A DNA stretch of 64,000 nt, taken from contig CM037877.1 of assembly GCA_021292165.1 (NCBI GenBank), positions 129,822,274 to 129,886,273 of the forward strand. Reading direction: 5' to 3'. Positions 1 through 12,000 of the stretch are shown here, one piece after another; the first letter of the stretch is position 1, and every line of letters starts with the position of its first letter. Source of the stretch: Shinisaurus crocodilurus. Its lineage: Eukaryota; Chordata; Lepidosauria; Squamata; Shinisauridae. The notes under the pieces were generated by a model. That model made no database searches. It had not been told where the DNA came from and saw nothing but the letters and a program-made list of their open reading frames with translations. The position numbers and the translations under genes were made by a program.

Positions 1-586
1 AATATAGAATTTTAACCCATTTCAAAAATTCATTAGGAAAACCAAAATTGGTCAATGTAATGAAGATACATTTCCAGTGAATTTTGTCAAAGGCCTTTTC
101 AGCGTCCAAAGAAACAATAGCAGCCTGGTCTGTTCTATCAGAATTTAAGGCCATTAAGTCAACAACTTATCTGAGATTATCAGCCCCATCTCTGTTTAAT
201 GAATCCCAGCTGATCTGGTCGAACCAGTGTTGTAATAACCTGTTGCAATCTATCAGCCAGAATTGCAGTTAATATGTTAATATCAATATTTATTAATGAG
301 ATAGGTCGATAGTTGACGCAATAGGTATGATCCTTGCCAGGTTTGGGAATCACAGTAATATAAGCATCATTTAATGATGCAGAGAGGTAGCCCAATTCAA
401 AAATATAGGTATAAAACCAATATAGTTTCGGAATTAAAAAGCTAGAGAAGGTTTTATACTACCCAACTGGAAACCTATCCAGACCAGGTGATTTCCTGGC
501 TGGTACTCGTGTTTGTGATTGCCTTCATTATTTCCTCCACTCGCAGAGGAGCTGAAAGAAGCTGCAGTTGTGAGGAATCTATACAC

Positions 587-700
587 CAGTGTTCTCCAAC
601 CTTGGGTCCCCAGATGTTTTTGGCCTACAGCTATGCTGGCTGGGGCATGCTGGGAGTTGTAGGCCAAAAACATCTGGGGACCCAAGGTTGGAGAACACTG
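587..700. mobile_element. Palindromic hAT-type MITE (family A), copy 1
   Basis: The element is almost a perfect palindrome. It begins CAGTGTTCTCCAACC and ends with the complement, and both halves carry the CCCAGATGTTTTTGGCC block. It lies inside the L1 ORF2 remnant. The flanking octamers CTATACAC and CTGTAATG do not match, so the target duplication is lost or this copy was rearranged. The family assignment rests on the CAG ends and on sister copies with exact 8-bp duplications. Confidence 0.75.
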
Positions 701-1191
701 CTGTAATGCGGAAGATTAACCTGGGGGAAAAACACATCCATATCCTGCTCTGATATTTTATTATCCCTGCTGTATTGATCCAAATAATACTTTAAAAATT
801 GTAAATTTATTTCTACAGGAGAGGTGTATATCTTATCATTCTCATCCTTAATAGCTGCAATTACATTACCGTGTTTCTACTGTTTAAGATGGCGTGCCAA
901 AATCTTACTGGGATGTTCACCCTTTTCCCAATATGCCTGTCATAAACAGGTTAAAGCAAATTCTACCTGCTGTGAGAAAGTATTACTCAACTCGTATTTC
1001 ACGTTCTGGAACTCTTGATGGAGCTATGCAGATGGAGAAACTGTGAACTGGGTTATAAGCGATTTCAACTTCTCATTAAGCAATGTTTGTTGCCTTTTTA
1101 AAAAAAATTTCTTTTACAAAGTGTAAGCAATAATTCAACCCTGTATGAAAGCTTTGCTGGCCTCTCACCCAATTACGCAAGTATCGACAGT

Positions 1192-1294
1192 ACCAGTGCA
1201 TATCTGCCACTGGACTCCTTCCCAGGTATGGTCTTTATCTGCCAAAGGAGTAGCACTCCTCCTTCCTCCTTCTCCTTTCAGGGAGGATAGTGCT
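1192..1294 (+). pseudogene. Duplicated fragment of FMO5 exon 4 and intron 4
   Basis: These 103 bases match 5967-6069 with one difference (G at 1196, A at 5971). The segment covers the last 34 bases of FMO5 exon 4, the splice donor and the first 69 bases of the intron. It is embedded in an L1 ORF2 remnant and lies about 4.8 kb upstream of the true exon on the same strand. The pentamer AGTGC occurs at both ends of the inserted piece. It has no splice acceptor, so it is not a working exon. Because intron bases are included, it copies genomic DNA and not spliced mRNA. Confidence 0.9.
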
Positions 1295-1356
1295 TCATTA
1301 TTTTCAAAATACTTGCATAACTCAGCAAAGGTCTGGTTTAAACACCTCATCATTAA

Positions 1357-1604
1357 GAAGTGGAACTCTGTGGAACTCTCTCCCGAGTGACCTCCGCCAT
1401 GCCCCCTCTCTGCTGAGCTTCCGCCGCTAACTAAAAACTTGGCTGTTCAGGCGGGAATATGGGGTGGGCTAAGATTTTAAAATTTTATACTGTTGTAATG
1501 TATTTTATCCTGTTTTTATCTTATGTACATCGCCCAGGGTGGCCGGTGGCCGGCCAGATGGGCGATAAATAAATACAAATAATAAATAAATAAATAAATA
1601 TTAA
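1357..1604 (+). mobile_element. L2-type LINE 3' end
   Basis: The piece reads like the last codons and 3' UTR of an L2-type LINE. It has a WNSLP-like stretch, a T-rich region with TTTTATCCTG, then GGGCGATAAATAAATA and a TAAA repeat tail. It is inserted in the L1 remnant, since L1 coding sequence resumes beyond it near 1605. It is 5'-truncated and non-coding. Confidence 0.65.
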
Positions 1605-1706
1605 AGCGCCAAAGACCTAGGGGCCTAGGCAAATCTGAAAATTGCAACTCCAAACATACTGGGGCATGGTCTGAAATTACCAACGTTTCAATCTTACAAA
1701 CTTTTA

Positions 1707-1959
1707 CAGTCATGCCTTGGATTGAGAGCATAATTTGTTCCGGAAACGTGCTTGTAATCCAAAACACTGTTATATCAAAACGAAATCCCCCCCCCAAAAA
1801 AAAATTGTACAGAGATTTTTAATTTAAGTCGTACTACAGTACCTGTATTGCAAGACGTCGCTTGTATATCAAGTAAAAATAAATAAATAAATATTTTAAA
1901 ATTTGCTTGTCTTGCAAAACGCTCTCAAACCAAGTTACTTGCAATCCAAGGTATTACTG
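1707..1959. mobile_element. Tigger/pogo-like non-autonomous DNA transposon, copy 1
   Basis: Terminal inverted repeats CAGTCATGCCTTGGATT and AATCCAAGGTATTACTG are bordered by a TA duplication (1705-1706 and 1960-1961). The interior carries the GTTCCGGAAACGTGCTTG block and has no coding sequence. Three further copies occur at 3838-4081, 32919-33145 and 45389-45638. CAGT ends with TA target sites and this sequence style are typical of Tigger MITEs. Confidence 0.85.
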
Positions 1960-1961
1960 TA

Positions 1962-3685
1962 CATGTGTGCCACAGTCAAATGAAAATGGGGGGGGGGGGT
2001 AAGTATTCTCGGTGGTTGCTCCCTAGGTTTTGATCTTGTTCCTACTACTGAAGCATAGTCATTTCCTGGAATTTAATTTGTTTGTTTCCAGCAGGCTTTA
2101 AATGGCTGGATTTAGATATAAAGATATGGTATCTGTAACTGCAGTCCTATGCAAACTCATCTCAGGGTAAGTCCTATACAACAAAGCAGGACTGACTTCT
2201 GAGTAAGCACGCATAGGATTGCACTATGTTGTTGTTCACACTATAAACAGAGTACTCTTAAACACTGGTCTTACTGGCCTGAAAGTGAACTAGCCTGTTT
2301 TAAGATTTTCTGTGTCTTTTACAGCAAGACAACCAATTGTACATATTATGTAGGGCAGCTGCAGAGCAGAGAGTAAAAACAAAGATGAATGAGAAGCAGC
2401 AAGTACAGTAAATATTTTAATGTTTGCAGCATATTAGGCTGTAGCTGCTGCTTTGGCCTTGTGTATTCCTATCCCCAAATTTAGCTGAACTTTCTATTTT
2501 TGACATGAAAATGATACACATTTGCTGTTTGCTTTTCTTTTTTTTAAATCTTCCCCTTCCCTCATTTTTTCCACGCCTATCACTTTCTGCTACACCCTTT
2601 TTAGTGTCTCCAGGCAACTGTCTCTGTAAACAGTTCTACTTCTACACTGGACAGTGCACAGAAGACTTCTTTCAGTCAAATACAGCATTATTCTAAGCAC
2701 TAGGAAGCTCACCCTCTGAACAACTGCTTTCAATTGCTTTTTATGTGAAGTGCAGCAGAAAGGTTGATCAGGGATGACCATCCTGAACAATGTAGTTCCA
2801 ATCATATGCTTACCAAAGTTCTACATTAGCAATTTCATTTTCTTGAGACAGGACGCCCTGCTTACTATTGATGCCATTTTTTTCTTGCCTGGGGCTAAAC
2901 ATAGCTACCAATAAGAAACAATGAAGAAATCCAGGATTTTAGAATTACTGTGATTGGGCAAGAGTGTGTCTCCCCCACCCCCCACCCCCAAACACACACA
3001 AAGATACAAAAGCAAGTGCTCTAATTTTATTTTGTGTGAAAATGTGGTTTAGATGTTTTGTTTTTAGTTTTAACCAGGATTTTAAAATTATGTTGCAAAT
3101 TCAAATATAACCATAGTTATTAACCCCAACGTGCAGGGAGGTGGTGTTGTGGCTTACAACAGTCCTCCGGTTTAATCCGCTATTATTATGTGCTTAGGGA
3201 ACCTCTAATACATTGTCACAACCCTTTTGTACAACAATCAGAGATGTTAAATGGTGCTTTAAAATACTGCAGCGGATGGACGTTGCATGCACCTGTTAGT
3301 TGCTGTTTCCAGTTTTTGTGACTGGCTGGAAAAATCTATCACTCTACAAGATTTTGCTGGAATAGCTCTTTGATGAACAGTTCTTGCAACTCCTGAATGC
3401 ACTTCCAGTGACTGTTTCCTATATACAGTATATATGGAGAATAATATCCCTGACCCTCGATCCTCCTTTTTCTCCAACAATCTTACCCCTAAGCCCCAAT
3501 GGTCTATTTTTGCTGGCTAGAAAGAGAGCAGGAAAAAGCATCCTTCAGTTACCTGGCAAAGTTGGTTCATGTGTCATGGCAGCTGGGGTATGTTATTTGG
3601 GGATATTCCTGCTGCTGGGTGAATGGCTTTATGGCCATCAGACAGAAGTGCCATAACATGGAAGCATTCCCAGAAACCTCTGCAT
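1962..3685. other. FMO5 intron, no gene seen
   Basis: This is AT-rich intronic DNA. It holds a poly-G run near 1988-2000, a T-rich tract near 2537, a CA-rich patch near 2970-3000 and one short palindromic element listed separately. The small open frames have no recognisable similarity and no splice-site support. Confidence 0.5.
2140..2223. mobile_element. Short palindromic MITE
   Basis: Imperfect inverted halves begin TGCAGTCCTATGCAAACTC and end CGCATAGGATTGCA, with internal AAGTCCT and AGGACT blocks. Sequences of this sort are common in squamate DNA. There is no coding capacity and no certain target duplication. Confidence 0.55.
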
Positions 3686-3807
3686 CAGGGGTAGGCATCT
3701 TGTGGCCCTCCAGATGTTTTGGCCTACAACTCCCATCAGCATGGGGATGAGGGATCATGGGAGTTGTAGACCAAAACATCTGGAGGGCCACAAGTTGCCC
3801 ACTCATG
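3686..3807. mobile_element. Palindromic hAT-type MITE (family B)
   Basis: Inverted halves centre on CTCCAGATGTTTTGGCCTAC and its complement. The ends read CAGGGGTAGGCA and TGCCCACTCATG. Flanking octamers CTCTGCAT and TTCTACAT agree at 6 of 8 positions and both fit the nTnnnnAn pattern of hAT targets, so this is an older insertion. It is related to family A in the interior but has different ends. Confidence 0.7.
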
Positions 3808-3837
3808 TTCTACATGGTAGCTTGAATTTTTAGAGTA

Positions 3838-4081
3838 CAGTCATGCCTTGGATTGAGAGCATAATTCGTTCCGGAAACGTGCTTGTAATCCAAAACACTC
3901 ATATCAAAACGAAATCCCCCCAAAAAAATTTGTACAGAGATTTTTAATTTAAGCCGTACTACAGTACTTGTATTGCAAGACGTCGCTTGTATATCAAGTT
4001 TTAAAAAATTAAATATTTAAAAATTTGCTTGTCTTGCAAAACACTCTCAAACCAACTTACTTGCAATCCAAGGTATTACTG
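3838..4081. mobile_element. Tigger/pogo-like MITE, copy 2
   Basis: It has the same ends and interior as the copy at 1707, with TA at both borders (3836-3837 and 4082-4083). The two copies lie in the same intron in the same orientation, 1.9 kb apart. No coding sequence is present. Confidence 0.85.
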
Positions 4082-4083
4082 TA

Positions 4084-4570
4084 TTTGACTTACCAAAGAT
4101 GTAGAGACCAAAAATGATCTAATCGAAAGCAATTCTGATAAACCAGTGAAATAAATGTGTAATCCCACACACCAGGATGCAAAATTCTTTAAGCATCAGT
4201 CAAACCAAGTTCTGCCTTCCAACTTGGGCGTCAATGTACTCCTCTTCAGCCCATCCCTGCCCTCAAAAGAAAAAAGAAAAAAAAGGGGAAGTAAAAATTG
4301 TAAGTAGGTACTTTGGAGAATAATTTTATCTGCTCATAAACCTCAAATTAATATTAAATGCATATAACCTAAATTGAGGGAATATAAGAAATGTTTTTTT
4401 AAATAAAGAGAAAAAAGTATGCAGCAGTAATTCCAATATGTCAAAAGATATTGAAGGAAAGTAGAAAATTAAAAGGCAAAAGGAAGCTCTAGTCTTTTTT
4501 TTTTTTTAGATAAGAAATGGCCAAATTGCCAACTATATCTTGCTGAGCACACAGCTGGCTGGAAACCTAT
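4084..4570. other. FMO5 intron, no gene seen
   Basis: A-rich intronic sequence with an AAAGAAAAAA tract near 4270 and a poly-T run near 4495-4508. I see no exon or recognisable repeat. Confidence 0.4.
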
Positions 4571-5090
4571 TCAACTTCTTAAGTACGTAGGTCCAGTTGC
4601 AGAAGATACAGAATGGCCGGCATTTATCCTTATGCCAGTAATAAATAACTCCACTGCCTTGGGACTCTGGGAATACGTCAGACCAACTTCTCTTGCAGAA
4701 ATCCTCGCTTTTGTAAACATCTTCTGCAAATCAGAAACTTCATTTGTATAATCAGGGTATAACATAATTTCATTATTGGCAGAGCCCCAGTGAAGCTCCC
4801 CCTTCTGTCTGGTTGTACGAAGCAAATGTTCTTTAGTAGAGGCTCGTAAAAACGGAAGAATAACTGGGCCCATCCTGGATCCTCGAGTGGAACCGGGAAC
4901 GCGATAAGCACGTTCAATATCAAGCTGAAAATCTGTGTGGGCTGTTCCCTCAGACAAAAGCACTCGCAAATGAGATCTTCAAGAGAAAGCTTTCGCTCAA
5001 GAAACGCACAAGGATATCTCACACTGGTTGGTGAATTCTGGCCCTCAAAACAGCACTGATGTAGCCGCCTCCGATTTGCCTGCAGCAAAT
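4571..5090 (-). mobile_element. L1 ORF1 remnant
   Basis: A - strand frame of 132 codons (4969 to 4571) contains the C-terminal RNA-binding core of an L1 ORF1 protein: DIERAYRVPG, then VILPFLRASTKEHLL, then GELHWGSANNEIMLYPDY. A second frame just upstream on the - strand (to about 5088) continues with an NRRR block and LSLEDLICE, so one frameshift separates them. It lies 5' (on the - strand) of the L1 ORF2 remnant at 1-1706, so both may be parts of one L1, but the first part of the endonuclease was not found between them. Confidence 0.7.
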
Positions 5091-5104
5091 GGGATGGTGA
5101 ATTG

Positions 5105-5460
5105 GGGGCAGCTGTTTTGATCCACTCCTACAGGGGTACGTTGGGATCCAACTTGTCTATCTGAATGTCAAGGAGCAGTGACCAGACGTGGTTTGTTTCT
5201 GGGCACAATTTAAACTCCTGGTTGTTCTTTTTAAAGCCTGAAATGGCTTAGAATGCCCCAAAGAACTGCTCCTTTCATATGATACCATCCACTTATTAGG
5301 ACATCTTGGAGAGGCTCTTCTCCATGTCCTGCCAGTAACCAAGGCACAACAGGCAGTGATTCTCAGTGGTCATGAATGCCGAGGCTTTGGAGCTCCCTAC
5401 CTAGGGTGCCTTGCCTTGCTTCTTCTCTGACCTTCCAGGACCTGGGGAAGACTTTCTTTT
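5105..5460 (+). mobile_element. L2-type LINE 3' coding end, degraded
   Basis: The sequence resembles the C-terminal coding end of L2-type ORF2: TTTAAACTCCTGGTTG, a TTTAAAGCC block, then GAGGCTCTTCTCC and a GGGGAAGACTTTCTTTTTCC ending. Frames are broken. It lies a few hundred bases upstream of FMO5 exon 4. Confidence 0.55.
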
Positions 5461-5837
5461 TCCAGGAGGAAAAAGTATGTACCGTAATTGATTTCCTGGA
5501 GAATGAAGTTATATATGTTGAAAAAACAGGAGTCCTATAGCACTTTAATGACCAACAAATTTATTATGTTATAAGCAGTTATATAAGTGCTAAGTTTGAT
5601 ATTTCTTTGTTTTTATCAGTGGTACTCCTGCTGTCTTCTAATTTTTTATTTTAGCTCGTAATTTAGTGATGCGTTGCTATTGGGGTTGTGTGTGTGTGTG
5701 TGTTTTGTTTTGTTTGTGTGTTTTTGGTAAATCTTGAACATTTTCTTTTTTGATGGAACAGCAGGGTATAAAAATGCTTTCATAAATAAATGTAAACTAA
5801 AATACTACTCTCTCTGTTGCTCACTTCTTGATTTCAG

Positions 5838-6000
5838 ACTAAAGTGTGCAATGTAACAATGCACCCGGACTTCTCTAGCACTGGCCAGTGGGATGTTGTC
5901 ACAGAGACTGACGAGAAGCAGGAATCATCAATCTTTGATGCAGTCCTGGTTTGCACTGGTCACCACACCAATGCATATCTGCCACTGGACTCCTTCCCAG
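5838..6000 (+). CDS. FMO5: FMO5 coding exon 4
   Basis: A 163-nt exon between acceptor TTTCAG (ends 5837) and donor GTATGG (6001). It encodes [22 protein letters not shown] and [18 protein letters not shown], matching the FMO segment between the FAD- and NADPH-binding motifs. Its length equals that of the corresponding exon in mammalian FMO genes. The preceding intron extends beyond the left edge of the window. The 3' end of this exon has been copied to 1192-1294. Confidence 0.92.
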
Positions 6001-9000
6001 GTATGGTCTTTATCTGCCAAAGGAGTAGCACTCCTCCTTCCTCCTTCTCCTTTCAGGGAGGATAGTGCTATCCATGGCTACTAGCCATTATGGCTATATA
6101 TTACTTCCAGTATCAGAGGCAGTATGCCAGTTGCTGGGGAATATGAGCAGGAGGGTGCTATTGCATTCATGTTCTGCTTCTGAACTTCCCACAGGCATCT
6201 GGCTGGCCACTATGTAAACAAAATGGTGGACGAGATAGGCCTTTGGTGTGATCCAGTATGGCTCTTCCTGTTCTTCCTCTCTACAGACTCACAGAATGGG
6301 ACAACAGAGCAGAGACTAGTGATAAATACTTACATTCTGGAGGCCAAAAATTAGTATTGGAATCCACATATGTGCCTTGCCATTTTTGCCGTTGCCAGGG
6401 CCTCCCTCCTCTCACACTTTTACAATTCTGGTCAGTAAGGGGCTTCTTTGTGCACTGGCATTTGCATAAGGACTCCTGACAGAGGAAAGCACAGTGCACT
6501 GTCACTCACCTATTATTTCTGTGCTGGCAAACTGCTGATGTTCAGGGAAAAGCACACCCACCCCACACAAACAAACAAAAACCTGGCCAAAACACGCAGC
6601 ACACTCAACCCCTCCCCCAAATCCCACGCGTGCACACACCAGGGAAAATACACACCACAAAACAAACAACTACCCCAAACAGTCAAAACAATACAGAGCA
6701 CAGGCAAAGTACCCCCCCTCCTTGTTTCCCACCACTTCCTCTCTCTCCCATGGCACTTCCTGCCACCTCCGCTAGCCCCCCAGAATGCTCCCTCCAACTT
6801 AGCCATTTTCTTTCTTGCAGGTGGCTGGGCATGCTTCAGAACAAAGCACTGGGCTGCAGCCACCCACCATTTTTATTTTCTAAGAATGCCCCTGGGGCCC
6901 ACACGGGTCCTAGAGGCATTCTTGGAAATAAAAATGGTGCTGTAGGCTGGTGCTTCGTTTGTGGCATGCCAGCCTCCCGGTTTGTTTGTTTTTTAAAATT
7001 GGGAACATAAGAAGCTGCCATATACCTAGTGAGACCACTGGTACATCTAGCTCAGATTTGTCTACACTGAACTGGCAGCGGCTCTCCAGAGTTTCAGGCA
7101 GGAGTCTCTCCCAGCCCTACCTGGAGATGCCGGGGATTGGACGAGGGACCTTCCGCATGCCAAGCAGGTGCTCTACCACTGAACTACGACTGAGCTATAA
7201 ATTAAAAAAAAAAAACAACAGGGAGCATGGCGGGTGCCACTGGAGGTGTCCATGGACACCACGTTGGGGACCCCAGACTTAGACAGGCAATGCATTCTCC
7301 ATTCCAGTCACTGAGCTTCTTCATTGGGCAATGCGTTATACGTGGGGCTGCCTTTGAAAATGGAAACTTCAGCTGGTCCAAAATAGGGCAGCGAGATTAT
7401 TAACCGGGACTGGCCGATGAGAACATATTATGCCAGTGCTTCCTCATCTGCACTGGCTGCCAGTCTGTTTTCAGGCCCGATTCAAAGTGCTGGTGCTAAC
7501 ATTTAAAGCCCTAAACAGCTTGGGGCCAGGGTATCTGAAGGATCGTCTCCTCCCATATGTACCTGCCCGGACACTAAAATCTGCATCAGCGGTCCTTCTC
7601 CGAGAGCCCCTGCCAAAGGAAGTGAGGCAGATGGCTACCAGGAGGAAGGAGGGCCTTTTCTGCTGTGGCATCCCGGTTATGGAATGAGCTCCCCAAAGAG
7701 GTTCGCCTGGCGCCTACTTTGTATTCTTTCTGGTGCCAGGTGAAGACCTTTCTGTTCTCCCAAGCATTTTAATCATCTTAATCATTTTAATCTTGTAATT
7801 GTTTTTAATTCCGTTGTTGTAACTGCTGCTGCTAGCTCTGCTGTTTGTTTTTAACCTGTGGTTTTAAATTTTATATTTTATATTGTATTTTATGATTATA
7901 ACTGTTGAAGAAATAGCCGAGAGCTTCGGCTATTGGGCGGTATAAAAATGTATTAGATAGATAGATAGATAGATAGATAGATCATGATCTATGATATTGC
8001 ACTGGCACCATTAAGAATCAGGTGGACAGTAGGTACACATTTATGGTAGCCCTGTTCATATCTCTGCTCTTTTCCTGGTTGGTCAGACACTGTGTTCCTG
8101 TATTTTGCCATGTATGGAAGCAGTTACTCCAGTTGTGTGTTTTTAGCACTCCGTCTCTCTAACACATTGATCCCTACCGCTCCTCTCTCTGTAGCTGCTC
8201 TGGTGCCGAACAGTAGAAAAGGAAAGCAGACAGTGACCTCTGGTTTGCATGATGATTTTCAGCCACAGTGGCTTAAATGAGCCACCATCGTTTGCAGCAC
8301 GTACCAGACACCCATGGGTGCCCTTTCTGTAACCCAAGCCCCACTCATAGGTTGTTGTGTCGTCTGAACCTGGTGAGGTTAACAAACCACCCACAGCCTG
8401 AGAACAGCCCATGGGTTCTGGGTGGCTTGTTAACCACGCCAGCAACCCCCCCCTTCCTGGGTTCAGATGACACACCAACCTATGAGTGGGGGTTATGGAG
8501 TGGGAGTTATGGAATGGGGGCACATGGGTGCCTGGCATGTTCTACAAACCACAGTGGCTTATTCGTCATGCAAATCTCCCAGAGAAACAAAGAGGACCTT
8601 AGTTTGCATGCTTAATAGCACTTAACACCCCTAATATCCTTTAACCAGTCTACCAAGTTACTCATCATCTGGGGGGCTAAAGAATGCTTCTCCACCCCAC
8701 CCAAGGCCAGCACAAGCTCTCTGCTGCCCCTACCACATCTCCCCCCATGCCCGCACTGCGCCTCCCATCTCCCCCCCAACCCCCCACCGCCTCTCCCAAC
8801 TACCCCCTATTCCCCCACCGCATCAACCCCTCTGACCTCCCACCGTATCAACCCCCCTTACCCTCCCATTGCTGCTGCTGCTCGGCTGTAAAAAGTGGCT
8901 GGCATGGCTCTTCAGAGAGCTGGTCAGCTCCAAATGCCTGGCTCTAATGGGGTCCTTCCTCAGAGTCAGGCATTGTGGGAGGGGGCCTTCCCAAGAGATC

Positions 9001-12000
9001 ACCTGGGGCACCCCCTCCCACAATGCCTGGCTCTGTGGAAGGACCCCCTCAGAGCCAGGCATTTGGGCCTGACTGGCTTTCTGAAGAGCCATGCCAGCTG
9101 CCTGCTTTCTCTGGCCGACACAGCTCTACAGAGAGCTCACCCTCTGGGTTGCACTGAGAGGATTCTCAGCATGAGCCAGAGGGTGGGTGCCTGAGAGCAG
9201 CTGCCCATCCTCTGTTTAATTCAGGGCTAAATAGAGGGTGGGCAGCTGTTCCAGAGAGCCCTGCCGGTCCTCTCTTGCTGCTGCATTTGCCACAGTGGGA
9301 GAGTAGTGCCAGCGGGGGTCTCCAGAGCACCCGCTGGTGTCGCTGAGCAGGCAGCTGCTCCGGAGATTCCCGCTGCAGTGGATGAGCAGCTGGCGGGGCT
9401 CTGGAGCACCCACTGAAGGCAGTGGCAGGCCTTCCTGGTGGGGGTTGGGGAGGGGGAGGGGTGCACTTTGCTGCTGCACTGCCCTGGCCCCGGCCCCACC
9501 TTTTTCAGCGCATGGTGAAAAAGTGAAAGTCTGATTCTAATCTAGCTTGTGAAGTGCCTGGAACTAGGGGCTGCAGAGATTTCAGGCTAATAAATGTAGA
9601 TCACAAGGCTGTGATCTTGCACATGTGAGTTAAAACTAGCTGCAGAGATACATAGCAGGAATGATGATTTTATGTCTCCTACTCTAAGGAGCAAGCAGAG
9701 CATGCACCTAAGTAGATTTTTAACACCTTTGCCACCTCAATTTTGTCTGTTTGTTCATTTTGGGATTGGTGCTGCTGCCCCTTTTTGTTATTCTCTTTGA
9801 GAGACCTCTAGATTTCTCTCCTCATTAAAAGTTTACCTCAAGCAGAACCAGAAAAGTATCTGCTGCTAACTCCCAAGGGAGCAGATAAGGAAAGCAATGG
9901 CACCAGATTCCTAGCAGAGATGATTCTGTGATTCTATGAAAGAGCTAAAGTAAATCACAAAAAATTAAAAAGCAAAGAGCAGATGGGAGTGTGTCTGAAA
10001 GCATGCTTCTCCATCAGAAAGGAATACCTCACTAGCGGAAAAGAACAGTAAGCGGAGTGGGATGGGGTGGAGTTTTTTTTAGCTTTTTGCTGACTGGTTG
10101 GTATCCACAGTCCTTGGTGCAGTTTGTATTGTGCTACTAAATTTACCATTTTCACACAAGCAGAAAACTACTATGCTTATTTATTTATTTATTTATTTAT
10201 TATATTTATACCCCACCTTTTTTCCTGCAAGGAACCCAAGGCGACTTACATAATCCTCCTCCTCCTCTCCATTTTATCCTCACAACAACCCTGTGAGGTA
10301 GGTTAGGCTGAGAATCAGTGACTGGCCCAAAGTCACCCAGTGAGTTTCATGGCCGAGCGGGGACTAGAACCCGGATCTCCCGAGTCCCAGTCCAACACTC
10401 TCACCACTACGCCACACTGGCTGGTGCACAGCGCACATCCATGCAACATGAGCTTGAACAGTTTCTCTGTTTGCTTACAGGAATTGCAAAGTTCAAAGGC
10501 CGCTACTTTCACAGTCGTGACTACAAGAGTCCTGATGAATTTACAGGAAAAAGAGTAATTGTGGTCGGCATTGGGAACTCAGGCGTAGACATTGCTGTGG
10601 AGATAAGCCACAAAGCAAAACAGGTTTGGCGCTGTATTGTGACACCTTTGCTTGGCTTGACAGTCTCAGAATGTATCAAGGATGTAGGAGTAGAATGTTA
10701 GAAGAATTAATTGATTATTGAAGTATTTTAAAATGATGAATGTTAGGAATGTTCTGATCCTGACTCGCAGCTGAGCAGGAGCACAGGAGAGAGGCTCCAG
10801 CTGTTTTCGGGACTGTGATAAGTGGGCAGGCTCCCAGAGAGTGAGCGAACAGAGCAAGCGCACAGCGAGAGCAAACAGGAGTTTGGTAGCGGAGTTTGGC
10901 AGGGGAGGTCAAGGGGGAGGTCCCTAAGAAATTTTCTAGAAAGGCAGAAACATAAAGGGAACAGAGCACTATAGAAGGAAAGGAATCTGCCGTGGTGGTG
11001 ACCTGCAATGTGTGTGCAATGTCTGTTTTCCTGTCGGAGATCAGCATGGCCTACATGTGCAATAAGTGCAAGCTGGTCATGCTGTTGGAAGAAAAGGTCA
11101 GAGGACTGGAGCAGCAAGTGTCAACCCTCAGGAGTATAAGAGAAAGTGAAGAGTTCTTAGAACGATGGGTCTACAGCAGCAAAGCATAGTACAGGAGCCA
11201 GAAGGGCAACGGCAGGATGAGGCGGAGGCGGAGACTGCGGAGACAAGGGAAAATAATGTAGGGGGAACTCCCTGGAAAAGGGTGACTGTTAGGAGCAGAA
11301 GAACTAGAAGACATTCTGCGCTTGTGGAAGCAGTGGAGCTATCGAACCGCTTCCAAGTACTTGGGGATGAGAGCAGAGGACAGCCTGCAGAGGACGAATT
11401 ACCGGGCACCCAACGTGACAGCGAGCAAGAGGCTGAAGGTCAGTCAAGTGGAGGCAATCAAACCAAGGCCTACAGCAAGAGAAAGAGAAGAGTACTCATA
11501 GTGGGAGACTCCCTCCTGCGGGGGATCGAAGCCAAAGTATGTAGCGAAGACCCATGGACTCGCCAGGTGTGCTGTCTCCCCGGGGCACGGATTAAGGATG
11601 TGACAGAGCAGCTGCCGAGGCTCATACAGCCCACCAACACATACCCCTTTCTTCTCTTCCACGTGGGTACAAATGATACTGCCAAGCGGAGTTACAAAGA
11701 AATCACGTCAGACTTTGAAGAGTTGGGAAGGGAACTCAAGAACTTTGGGGCCCAGATAGTTTTCTCATCCATCCTTCCAGTACTTGGAAGAGGCATAGAA
11801 AGGGAAAGAAAAATACTCCGAGTGAATGACTGGCTACGAAGGTGGTGTCGACGTGAGGGATTTGGATTCTGGGACCATGGGCTACACTTCCTGGAAGATG
11901 GACTGCTGGCAAAGGATGGGTTGCACCTCACAAGGACTGGGAAGAATGTGTTTGGCCACAGCATGAGGAACTTAATCAGGAGGGCTTTAAACTGAATCCA

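Larger units (their letters stand above)
1..1706 (-). mobile_element. L1-type LINE ORF2 remnant, interrupted by other insertions
   Basis: Read on the - strand, pieces of an L1 ORF2 appear in the correct order. The end of the endonuclease domain, with a SDHAP motif, lies near 1660. A short linker reading WEASKAF lies near 1150-1180. Reverse transcriptase blocks follow, with NYRPISLIN near 300-330 and DAEKAFDKI near 80-110. Stops and frameshifts are frequent, so the copy is dead. It is interrupted by a hAT MITE (587-700), a copy of FMO5 sequence (1192-1294) and an L2 3' end (1357-1604), and ends against a Tigger element at 1707. It sits in the FMO5 intron before exon 4. L1 membership is clear from the RT motifs; the subfamily is not. 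Confidence 0.8.

Noticed and set aside
1145..1390. An extra FMO5 exon near 1200
   Set aside because: It matches only the 3' end of exon 4 plus intron, has no acceptor and lies in L1 sequence.
6448..7010. Overlapping frames of 110-165 codons on both strands
   Set aside because: They lie in an A/C-rich tract and a foldback and show no protein similarity.
7003..7197. Possible tRNA gene
   Set aside because: Only a tRNA-like head with A and B boxes is present, continuing into a SINE body; no full cloverleaf.
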